A stretch of 64,000 bases of DNA, taken from positions 10,424,307 through 10,488,306 of the forward strand of contig NC_049987.1 of NCBI RefSeq assembly GCF_000003815.2, read 5' to 3'. A model generated the notes under the pieces. It saw only the letters and a list, made by a program, of their open reading frames with translations, did no database searches and was not told the origin of the DNA. The stretch is from Branchiostoma floridae. Lineage: Eukaryota > Chordata > Leptocardii > Amphioxiformes > Branchiostomatidae. Made by a program: the position numbers and the translations under genes. Positions 25,901 through 37,900 of the stretch are shown piece by piece (positions within the stretch are counted from its first letter, which is position 1; each line of letters opens with the position of its first letter).

Positions 25901-28900
25901 CGCTGGAAGACCTTCAGAGAAACTGGTATAATACCAGTTCGGAGATGCCAGTTCTCAGACGCCAAGAGTGTGGACAACGCTGGCGACTACTGGCTACATG
26001 GGTCTTCCACGATCGGCACAAGATGGTCGCCGAGTGCGTACCATGCCGTAACGAGTACAACGTGCTGTCCCACTCCGGTAGGTGTGGTTTCCTTCGACTT
26101 ACCTTTTTAGGTAACGTTACTCGTAACGTACCCTTTGCACGTTGTCCTCAGTTCACTTTACTCCGGTTCCACTTAGTTCATGGATGATGGAGTTGTATTA
26201 CGTTTTTGTGCCGCATTAAATGCACCGCTAAGTCGGTTTCCACGCAGCAGAATATAATATTTCCCTGCGTCTGACGCCACATATTTTGATCGCACCGTTG
26301 AGTCGGTTTTGTTTCCTCGCAACAGAATATAACTTTCCCTGCGTCTGACGCCACATATTTTGATTGCACCGTTGAGTCGGTTTCGTTTCCACGCAGCAGA
26401 ATTTTATTTTTCTCTGCGTCTGTTGCCACATAATTTTACGCACCGTTGAGTCGGTTTCGTTTACACGCAGCAGAAAATTATATATTTTTTTCTCTGCGTC
26501 TGACCAGTCTCTCCGTTCGTTAGAGACACGTAGTTACGTTTTCTACGTTTCTAACTTGAGTAGAAGTTGTTCAGCGGTTATTTGCCTCAGTTTTACCTTG
26601 AGGTTTCAGCAAGGACTCTGTTTTGTCCCGAGTTTCAGCCACCGATCGTTTCGCTGCATGCGGTTTCTGCAGTTTAGCCGAGGCTTCCTTCATAGGTGCC
26701 TCCTTTTTTGCTGTCTTTGAAACAGTTTCAGTCTAGACAGGTGGTTCCCGCTGGTCCGTTTGGGACTTACAGTTTACTTAACCGCGCCCGGTGCCTCTGC
26801 TAGCTAGCTGAGTTTGTTCGGGCAACCTACTGTTTTCGGCGATCGATCAGTAACGTTATTAAACGTTAGCGTCATGTCAGTCACTCAGTGTGTTTTTGTG
26901 GCCGCAATGTCGTCCTTGTCAGGCGCTTGTTTTGGCCGATCTTTTATTGGTAATACCCAAATTCCTTTATTAGCATAGTGAGCATGTATGTCAGGGTTGA
27001 TATCCTTGTTTTGGGGCTGTTGCTCCGCTAGATGTGCTCACTTTGTGCCTTCGCACAGCAGATTCCTTCTAGAATGTTCACAGCTGTTCACAACAAACTT
27101 GTTTACGTCACGTGAGCGCCCGTGAGCGCCATTTTGTTTTTCGCTTTTCTCGCGAGATTGCCCGAGTTCTCGACGCCCTCTTGCGGTTTCAGTGTAAACT
27201 GCAGTGTTGCATTTGCGTTTGCGGTCCGTTTGAGATTTTATTCCTACGTTGACTGCGGTTTTAGCGGGTTTGCGGTAGTTACCGCTTTTAAATGTCTATT
27301 TACTTTTTTCTCGACCGTTTTTTGCCGTACCTTTATGGTTTTTACCATTCTGAGGGTGTGTGGTACATATGTCGGTATTTTTTATGGGCAAATTACAGGA
27401 TTCTTGTGCAAGTTTGAGGTAACTTTAAATTAGTTACTAAAATCTAGGAGGTTTTATAAAAATTTTATAAAAAATTTTTTAAATGAATAGAAAATGTATT
27501 TATATATTCTAAAATTATTTAATCTTTTTGTGTTTCACACATTTCAGAGTTTTCTGTTCTGGACTGTTTTTCAGCTGGGTTATCTAACCTTTTTTTGTGT
27601 TCTGAGTTTTACCAAGTTTTCACCATTTCTTGAAATGATGGTAGTTTTCAGGTATTGTTGCACCTGGTTTGACCTTTGGTTGGTGTCAGTGTTTAGCATC
27701 ACTTTACTGTAAAGGTTTTTACCTTTGAGTGTTTTTCCTAGTTTAGTCTAGGTCTATGCTAACCTTTTGGGAATATTTTTCCCAGTTTTGGTGAATTCCT
27801 GAGTTCAGTAGTAGTTCCTTTGAGTAGGATACTAGTTTGTCTTTTGACAAGAACGGGTCTCTTATTGAGTTCTCGGTTCGCACTTGTTTTACAAGTTTTG
27901 AGCAGTCACAGCAGCGACAGTGTTAGTTCTGCTCAGTCACCTACTTTTCCACCTTCTTCAGGTTCTCCCTCACTCTACAATATAAGGAGTGTTGGTTTTT
28001 ACCATAAAGGGCTAGTCAGACCCCTTTTTGGTGATGGGTCAGTTTACCCCCTTTTTACGTTCAGTCATATGGCACTTTCCCAGTGTCTCAGGGAGAACAT
28101 CGCGTTAGACAGAGCAGCAGCTCTCTGTTTGGCCTCCCCAAGAGGCATTCGCACAGGTGGACCTTGGGCTCGTTGTAGAGCCTGGCACTCTCAGATGCTG
28201 TCCACCTTTCGCAGTGTCACCCTTCTGCTAGGACGCGCGCGTCTCACCGTGTCTGTATCTTAGTTTTTCATCTTCCAAGTTTGTCAACTGCCGGGTCAGA
28301 AACATGTCTCCAGCCCATCACCTCGCCCTCAGCATGTGTAAGTGCGTTGTGGTGAGTAGTCTCCACGTGTCAGCCGTCTTCGTGTCTGGCTATGACATCA
28401 TGCGAGCACTTCCGCGCCAGATCAGTTCTTGCAAGGTTTGCTTTTTTAACTTTTGATCTGTGACACCAGTGTGTTCGTGACCTTACACAAGTGTCCCGGC
28501 CTCCGCAAATGGGGAGCATTGGACTCAGTGTTTCCCACATATATATTAGATTCTTACCCGGTTTCTGTCCTGGGAGCCTGATCTGTAGGCGTCGCGTACT
28601 GTGTCTATTCAGCAGGCCATTCTCGTCTAAAAGATGCTGAGAGTATTCCTACATGCAATACGAGGTGCGGGTGTTGCAAATGGCACCGTTCGGGGGCACA
28701 TCGGCATGCTACCTTGGAGACTCATCCGGTTCGCGCTTTTTTACAGTCCAGTGCCAACAAGTCTGCTCTTGTACCAGTAGACTCCCAGGTCCTTCAGACA
28801 ACTTTCTCTGTGTGGACGTCCCTGGTGACTTTAGTTCTACAGAGAGTGCTAACCTCTGGAGTAGCGACCATATTGCTCCTAGCGTCTGAAGGCAAGAGCG

Positions 28901-31900
28901 AAGGAAGTTGCTCCTCTCCACGTAGGGGAAGGTCTCGCTGAGCTGGAGGTAAGTTTATTTGGGACGTTTCAGTGGTCCTGAAACTCCTGCGTAAGTGGGC
29001 ACCGGCAAATTGTTTCAAACAGTTGACTCTTAGGTGGCTATGTTAGTAGCCTTAGTGTCAGAAATCAATCATTGGCATTGTTAGACTCTAGTCATATGAC
29101 CTCTTCTAAAGAGGGTTTGTCGTTGAAGTCTACAGACTGACAAAGACTTCTCGACCGGACAAACCTTCTTATTCTTTGGTTTCTGTCTTAGTTTGAGCAG
29201 AAGGAAGTGTGTCCTGTGTTTTATTTGAAAGCATTTTTAGCCAGGACAGCTAAGTTCTGTTCTGATTCCGTTTCAAGAGTGTTCCGCACATTGGCCAAAC
29301 CGCACAAGGCAGTGTGCTCAGCCGCGATAGCTCGTTGGCTTATATCATTCCTTTCAGAAGCTAGTTCAGTCACATATAGCTTCATTGGCCATTCTGTCAG
29401 AAGTGCGCCTACCTTTGCTGTCTGTCAATCCGGGGTATCAGTGAAGGTCATTATGCAAGCGGCTAACTGGTCTAGTTCTTAGACCTTTGAAAAGTTATGA
29501 CTAACCGTCAAATTTGTTTCACTTTGGTCTTTTTGTTCTGGCCTCCGCTTCAAACTCACGCAGTGTTCACCACGTGACAGCGTCGAGGGACAATTGAAGT
29601 TTGGTACCAACCAACCTTGGTGCCGGACAAATGTAATTGTCCCTCGACGTGGAACGTGGTGAAACCCAGCCCAAAATAGTACTGCTGGGGTGCTGCATCT
29701 GACTATTCCCACCCTGGGATGGTCGGCCAGAACGGGTTGTGAAGAACTGAGGATTATGCAAGCCGAGAGTGCACACGTCACCGAAAGGGGAGGGGCTTCT
29801 TCTTTCAGGTGACTACAAATGAGCTTCAGGATGGGCGTGGAAGCGAGAATCCACGCAGTGTTCACCACGTTCCACGTCGAGGGACAATTACATTTGTCCG
29901 GCACCAAGGTTGGTTGGTACCAAACTTCAATTCTCTTTGTCTTTAGCTGAACATCTGTGGAAGTGTCAAAGATGGCTGTCCACAGTACTGTGATGAAGAC
30001 GGACACTGTGAAGACGCAAGTGTGTGCTCAGTAGCCAGCGGTAAGGACAAGGCACTTGCACACGCAAGTGATGCCCAGTTGGAGTTTTCTGATGCTGGAC
30101 AGCTGACTCTACGGTACGATGGAGTCCGAGATGAGGGGTCAGGTATGTGGAGATCCTAGTACAGATAGTTGTTGAAAGAGTTGTCCATGTATCTGTATAT
30201 GTGCATGTCTTTCTAGCACTATTAGTCAAAGTCAAAGAGACCTGCCAGCATTTGAATCATGGTTATCAGTGTATACAAAATAAAATGAGTGCTGAGATGA
30301 AAAATGTATCAATTTGTCATTTCCATTTTGAGAAGTTTATCGCAGATACTGTAATAGTGGGAAAGTTGCATATTCGCGGTGGGTTTAAGTTGTAATGCCA
30401 TAATTATTACTATCAATAGTCATATACTATAATTATGGAAAATGTTTGTGGTGGTTTTAAGTTTGCGGTGAGGTGGCCACCGTGAAAACCTCAAACATAA
30501 AACCACCGCAAACATTTCTGTTTTTAGAGTATTCCTTAAATTTTGCAATTGTCTTCCTTTCTTCAGGACAAGTGACAAGCATCATTGTCCACTTTGTCTG
30601 CCGGACACAAGTGGCACTGGGAGAGCCCAAGTTCCTGCGCCAGGAGGGGCTGACCTTCCTGTTTGAGTTCTCCACTTCTCTAGCCTGTCCTCCTGCACCT
30701 GTAGACTGTCTGGTAACAGATACTGCAGGGAACCTGTATGACCTAACACCACTGTCTCGCACGGTGAGTTTATGTGTTGAAGTAATCCTTACTATACACA
30801 GTGTGATTACAGATGTTTCTTAGAATTTGTAAAATCATAATTATCTCTAAAAGTTAAAAGCTGCTAGGACTAGATATTCATTGTTGTAGCGATTTGTTGC
30901 AGTCTGTTATATCTTATTTTCATAGAAAAGCAAATGAAATTTTGCCATCTATACTGTTGATCAAGACTCATGGCAACTGTCATACAATCATATTTACTCA
31001 AATTATCATGGAAGCTCAGGTCATGAGGAGTACAATGCTAACAGTAGTATAGTACAATGCTAAATGATCCATGTACATGACATAGCTTGGTGTTTGAAAA
31101 AAGTTTTGCGTTGTACTATCATGTGTATTAAATTCTGCATTTTTATATTTCAGCCATACCATAGGTATGGTGAAATATATTGTATTCGTAATGTTTCTTT
31201 CTCCTGTCAAATCTTCAGAACACGGTATCTCCGTTGTTCCTCAACCGAATGACTTGAAATTTGGCACAAGGGAAGAGTGGGCCAATACCCTCGGGCGTTT
31301 TTTTCATTTTTTCCATATCTGTCTCTTAAATGATTTTATTAAGGTTTTTTGGTCATCTTAAGACCAAAACTGTATATTTGGGCCCCCTGTACCCTGGTAT
31401 TATAACCGAATGAGCTGAAATTTGGCACAGATGTGCCTTGATAAGTCCCCCATATAGATTCAATATCAGTTTTGGTGTACAGTACAACAAAATGCTTATT
31501 TTTGCGATTTTTTGACCAATTTTTGACCAAAAAAGGACACTTTTGGCCCCTGTACCCTGGTATTACAACCAAATGAGCTGAAATTTGACAGAGATGTGCC
31601 TTGATAATGCCCCCATATAAATTTAAGAACACTTTTGGTATACAGTACAACAAAATGCTTATTTTTGCGATTTTTTGACCAATTTTTGACCAAAAAAGGA
31701 CACTTTTGGCTCCTGTACCTTGGTATTGCAACCGAATGAGCTGAAATTTGACACAGATGTGCCTTGATAATCCCTTCATATAAATTCAATAACACTTTTG
31801 GTGTACAGTGCAACAAAATGCTTATTTTTGCGATTTTTGGCCAATTTTTGACCAAAAAAGGACACTTTTGGCTCCTGTACCCTGGTATTACAATTAAATG

Positions 31901-34900
31901 ACCTGAAATTTGGTATAGATAGGCATTAGATACTTGGTAACAAGATTCAAGTAAAATTTTTGACATAAACAACTTTAAAATGATTAATTTTGGCACTTTT
32001 CTGAGGGGAAATTTGTTTCCTTTTGGCCTCCTGACGTGACCTTCCGTGACCCCGCACAGAGCCACACCTGTGCGCGTCAGCCGGAGAGTTAATTGAATCA
32101 AAGACCTAGCCAATCAGCGAAGAGGAGGCCAAAGGCTAATTAATATTCATAAGCGGGGCCTCATGATCCCGTATATAGCAGTGTTCCCGCCAGGGGTAGC
32201 AAAGCCCGCCTAAGGCTCTCGCATTTTAGACTATTCAGAAGGCTTTATATTGTATCAGTTCTTAGGGGCATATCTATGATAATCGCAGCAGTCACTTCTC
32301 TTCAGGAGTTTAGCGTAACACTGTTTCAGGTCAAACCGTCAAAGGCAACTAAAAACAAACTTTAACGTTACTGAGTTCAACAGTACTTATAACTTGTTAT
32401 CCGAAGTTGAAACGCTAGCGATGGTATTTTCGCTGCGCTGTTAGCTCCGTGCGACTGTTGTTGACGGTCTTATAACGGTATATTTTGCACCCCTGTACCC
32501 TGGTATGAGTAACATTTGGTATAGATAGGCATAATATAGTTGGTAAAATGATCCAAGTAAAATTTTTGGCATAAAGTACTGTAAAAGGCTTAATTACAGC
32601 ACTTTTTTTAGGGGAAATTGGTTTTCTTTCGTTCTCCATGCCGTGACCTTTCGGACGTTCACCCCACAGAGCCGACATCTGCACCTGCGTCTAGCCGGCA
32701 GGAAGAGTTAATTCAATTAATGGTTCAGCCAATCAGCGAAGAGGAAAGCGAAGGCTAATTAATATTCATAAGCGGGACCACACAATACGTTAACTTGAAG
32801 ACTCAGGCCGTACAGACTTCTCGCCAGGATTTTTTCAAAGCGTCGGACAGGGGTCCGGGGGCCGCCGAATGTCCCTGGCGGGGTCCAGGGGCAGGGCCAC
32901 TGTGGGGGGGACCCAGGTGGGCGAAGCCCCCCCGGAAGCTCTTGCATTTTAGGCTATTGAGAAGGCTTCTTTTATCAGTTTTTTTAGGGCCATATCTACG
33001 ATAATCGTAGCAGTCACTTACTTCTCTTCAGCAGTTTGACTTTAAAATATTTCGGGTCAAAGCTTCAAAGACAACTAAAACCTCATAAACAACAAACTTT
33101 ACTTAGCTCAACAGTATACAAAAATATTGTACGGGTTGCCATCCTTAGTTGAAGCGCTTATTTATAGCGCTAGTATCTTCGCTGCGCCGTTAGCCGCCGT
33201 GCGACTTTTGTTGACGGTCTGATATCCCTACGTCGCCGCCTCGCTGATATTCCCACGGACATGTTTCAAAAAAAATACCCAGCAAAAAACGCTGTTCTGC
33301 GTCAAATTCTATTCTATAAAACTCAGTGTTACAGTCTAAATATTTTGTAGAAGCACCGCTGTAGGAAAGAAGGTCCAAGCAATGTAAAACATCACGTAGC
33401 ATGAAGTTCGCTGTCAACTGGCACACAGCACATGACTGTTTGAAACTCTAAGTCTAATCAACAGCCGTGTTTGATTGATAGCCGGCGGTCCTATGATGAA
33501 GTCGGCGAAAGGTGCGTTAGTTAGAAAATCTGCGTTTAGTTTTGATACGTAATTATAAGTTAGACAGTGGCGAGAATGATTATTTTCTCATCAATATTTC
33601 TCTTCAGAATTATTTGAACTTAATTGTACATCTAAACAATTGGCTTACCTGTGCAATGTTTATATGATTAATGATCAGTGTACTGAAATCATGTGTAACG
33701 TATGGCTCCTAGTCAATAGATCAGCATTTTCTCTATAGTGACCACCTGTCTATAGTGGCCACATTTCCTAGTGCTGTTGTTGTTTGGCATAAACTTAGAA
33801 CATTTAAATTGTAAGTAACTTTAAACTGCCAGAGTTTCAGCCCAATAAAACACTCTCAGCGCCAGGGTATGAACAGACTGACCAGACAGACGAAAATAAA
33901 TCCTCGAACAAGGTTCAATCGTATCTTCCGGGTCTGGCAGGAAGTTGTTAAACTAAAATAAGAATAGGCTCGATGGTTGATTGCATACAAAGTAAAACAG
34001 TTTAACAGTTTTACAGCTTGAAGAAAACAAACGCTCCTACAGTACCTGCACCTGCTTGATAATTATTAAATCGTATGCCCTACTTGAATAAAAAAAGTTC
34101 ATTGCAATAATAAATGTACCCACATCACAAGGAGCTTATACTTTTTTAAACTTACACCTAGTTATCGTACTGAAAATTGTTAATGACATTACATGAAGTC
34201 ATTCAACAATTTTCAGTCATGATGAAAATTTTCTGAATGGAAGGTGTGATTATTGTCATTTTCTGAAAAATAGAAGCAAGCTCTGTTTTTACCTGGAGTC
34301 AATTCACAATACCAGTCCACTTTGGGGGATAATGTACTGTTAAGAGGATGTTCCATTTTTGCGCAGGGGTGATTTGGAACAGTCCAATGTTGCGTGGGAA
34401 GGGGTATGGCTGAAATATGCTGTATTTGCTCTTAAGCAAATGTCGGCCTTTCTAGTTGTATCTAGAGTAATACTAATAATTTCTTTTTGTGTGAACCACT
34501 CTTTTGATTTTTTTTTAGGACCATAACTGGGAACCACTTAACCCTGAGTCCACGCCAGGACACAAGGACGAGCGTTACCACATCAACGTGTGTCGACCGC
34601 TCGTTGTCACAGACAACATGGACTACAACTGTCCTGGTACAAACTTCATCACTGAACAGCACACAGTCTTACCAGGGATATTACAATCAAACCTGTACAC
34701 ATCTACATAAAGACTGGCCAATTTTTGAGCTCCTATAGAATCCTTTTCCCATGATTGGTGTGATTTACACGTAGAATTCTGTCTCTAGTGACCACCTGTC
34801 AACTAGATTTTATTGACCCCAAGTGGTCTTGTTGGGCATTTTTGATTGTAGTCTGTATAATACAGTATATGAAATGAAAAAAAAAAACAATTATAAGGAA

Positions 34901-37900
34901 ATATGTTTTTTATAATTTGCTTCTTTGTCTATGTTACAGCTTTGCAGCTGTGAAATGTGGAATCACTTATTGCTACTGCAGCAGTATAACTGAAACTTGC
35001 CTTTCCCGTTCTCAGGTGGTCCCCTGGGGTCATGTATGACTGGTCCCCAGGGGAATAAGAACCTGGGTGTTGTCCAGTCCAACCCCCAGGCTGCCGGGAA
35101 CTCCCTGTCCATCAGGTACTACAACGGGGACATGTGCAGAGACAACGTACACTACAGCACTGTCATTGTGTTCGAGTGCTCTCTCACTCAGGTGGATACT
35201 TGTTTTGCATTTATAGCCAGTTATAGTCTGTAGTATTAGTCTCTTAAATGAAGTTTAAGTATGTGGTTCACATGATGAAGAGTTGACGTAAATAAAGATA
35301 AAGTTATTCTTATGTATACATTCATTGGTTTTACAATAAAAAATGACATTAACCCCCAGTCAGGCTCACTTCTATCTTAGCGCAGTAGATTAAAAACATC
35401 ATTTGCACTTTTGCTGACAGATAAAGTTCTTCTTGGCAACCTAACTACAATGTGCTTCCTGTGTCAACAATCATTTCACATTGAACTGTTGAAAGTAACG
35501 TTAGGACTCTGAGCTAAAATTTGTATTGTACATGACTTCCTTTCATGGTCCAAAAATATGTATTACAGAAAGCACACTTATATTATTAAGCTTGTCTATA
35601 ACTTATTTTTGTTTTCTTTTTGAAACGCCATATTGTATATGACTTGTATGATTATTAGGCTTAAGTGTATCAATGAAAATAAAAGAATCCTTTGTTCTCC
35701 CTCCAGGGCACCCCAACATTTCAGACAACAACACAGGACGGCTGTGAGTACGCCTTTCTGTGGCGTACCCCGAGTGCCTGTCCAATCAGACGGGCCATCG
35801 GCAACAACTGCCGCGTAAGGGACCCGCTCTACGGATTTGAATTTGACCTCTCCCCACTGTACAACTACACTCGTGATTACAGGTAATGAAGCTCTAGATT
35901 TGGGCAAAGTCGGTATTGTAAGACTTAGTACATTTTAACTGGGTCGTTTACATGTATAGTACTGGCAAATGCTGGTATAAATGACATCATAACAATTTAA
36001 GAAAACATAATTTTATGCAAGGCATGCAAACTTGCTGTTGCCATGATAGCCTTAGATGCAAAACAATGTTGCAAACAACAGACTATTGTCAAATGTTTTA
36101 ATTTTTTAAGATAATATACCCATCTCCAGTTCTGTCTAATGTATTTTTATTTATTTATTTATTCACATATATTTTGCGAGTATGAGGCGGAAAGCACAAA
36201 TTGCTTATATTAAGCCTTCTACTCAAGAAACATACGCATAAGACAAGAATAGTAAACGGCATTACATACATAAGTACAAAATGGATAACAGAAAAATAAA
36301 TTTAAACAAGACAAGTCGGTGCTGAATCAATTAGGAGAACCTGCCTGTACAATGGATATAGGTAATGACAAGATCAAAAATGTTACAGTTCTGTTGATGT
36401 GAGAGAGATGTTGATCCTGATAACAGTAAAGTACATAAAGTAGTGTTGTTGAGGTGCTTTAGGTCTACTATAATATTTGAGACAGCCGATAACAAAGAAC
36501 TTCTTTGGCTAGTATAGAGTGTGCAGTGTAGTAGATAATGTTCGGTTGTTTCACAATGATAGCCGCATTTACATGTAGGATAATCAATACAATGGTGTTG
36601 AAATAGATGGTAGTTTAACTGACTGAAGTTTAGACGGAGCCTTGTAAGATGAACTGCGGAACGACCTTGGCCATAAGAGAAATGGGAGTATTTTGTCGGC
36701 TTGTTGAATAGTGAGTCCAGCTCTTTTTTGAAAGTGTTGATCGAAAGGACGGCTTTAGCATTTGTAGGCAGTTCATTCCACAAGTGAACAGTTGAAGGTA
36801 GGAAGGATCTTTTATACTTTTCAGTTTTACAGGCAATGGAAGTAAGGTTTTGGTTTGCGCGAACGTTGTAAGGGACCGTATCACAGATACGTGGAGGGAT
36901 AATATTATGTAAGTACAGTGGTGCGAGACCATTAATAATTTTCCAAAACTGAATCAACTGGTGCTTTTTCCTTCTGTCCGCTAGTGTGTCCCATGCAACC
37001 TCGGCTAACAAGCTCTCATGTTTAGTGCCTCTCATGGCTCCGGTACAAACTCGTGCCGCGGCCATCTGGACAGACTCAAGAAGATCACAATCTTTGCCGA
37101 GAAGGCCACACCAAACAATGTCAGCATATTCAAGTAATGGACGAATCATAGTGACATACAGAGTTTCTAATGTTCCCCGAGGAACAAAATATGATATCCT
37201 CTTCAGAAGATTGATTCGCTTCATTGCCTTGGTAATCAATGTAGACACGTGATATGACCAGGACAAGTCACGTTTCAAGTTTAAGCCCAAATGCTTGTGA
37301 GAGTCAACTTCCTTAAGCACAACTCCTTTAAACACTAATGGTGGGTGATAGACTTTGACCCTTTTCATGGAGAATGTCATCAGTTCAGTTTTAAGGGGAT
37401 TAAAAGTTACCAGCCACTGGTCCGACCATTCACCCACCATTCTAAGATCATGGTTCAATCTATTAAAATGCTGAGACGAGCGGATCCAAAACTACTTCCA
37501 CAAGAGACGTGTCATCAGCAAAAAGATTGGCATCAGTTTGCAAGTTGTCCACTAAATCGTTAATAAAAACTAGGAAAAGGAGTGGGCCCAAAAGCGACCC
37601 CTGTGGGACACCTGCGTCAATCGGTAGCCAGTCGGAGCATGCCCCATTAATGACAACTCTCTGCTTCCGATTTGTGAGATAAGATTGTATCCATTGAAGA
37701 AGTGAACCAGATATCCCTAGTTGGCTTAATTTGAAAAGGAGACCATCGTGCCATACCTTATCAAAAGCTTTTGATATGTCCAAGAAAACGGTGCGTACTT
37801 CAAAACCTTGGTCTACTGCTTTGTGCAGCTTATGAACAAGGTGTGTCAATGAATTAACTGTTGAGTCTCCGGGGGTAAATCCAGAATTTCGATCGGTTAG

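Larger units (their letters stand above)
24976..29930 (+). mobile_element. DIRS-type tyrosine-recombinase retroelement, decayed
   Basis: Inverted terminal repeats (24976-25119 and 29745-29887), a 43-bp right-end extension (29888-29930) and an internal complementary region (29558-29663) give the DIRS layout. The internal region is 36 nt complementary to the left end joined to 70 nt complementary to the right end. Upstream, about 28700-29510, lie fragments of a tyrosine recombinase in several frames, with [15 protein letters not shown] and the HxxR block [17 protein letters not shown] ending QAANWSSS. The expected Glu codon is a TAG and the catalytic Tyr region is frame-shifted, so it is inactive. 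Open frames at 25205-25702 and 25705-26187 may be gag-like remnants. I find no reverse transcriptase motifs, so that part is deleted or unrecognisable. Receptor intron 15, sense. Confidence 0.82.

Noticed and set aside
25205-26187. Two host exons with open frames of about 160 residues
   Set aside because: They lie inside the DIRS borders and have no receptor-repeat pattern; exon 15 joins exon 16 directly in phase.
31339-32113. Minus-strand frames with repeated [16 protein letters not shown]-like peptides
   Set aside because: They are translations of the ~162-bp tandem array.
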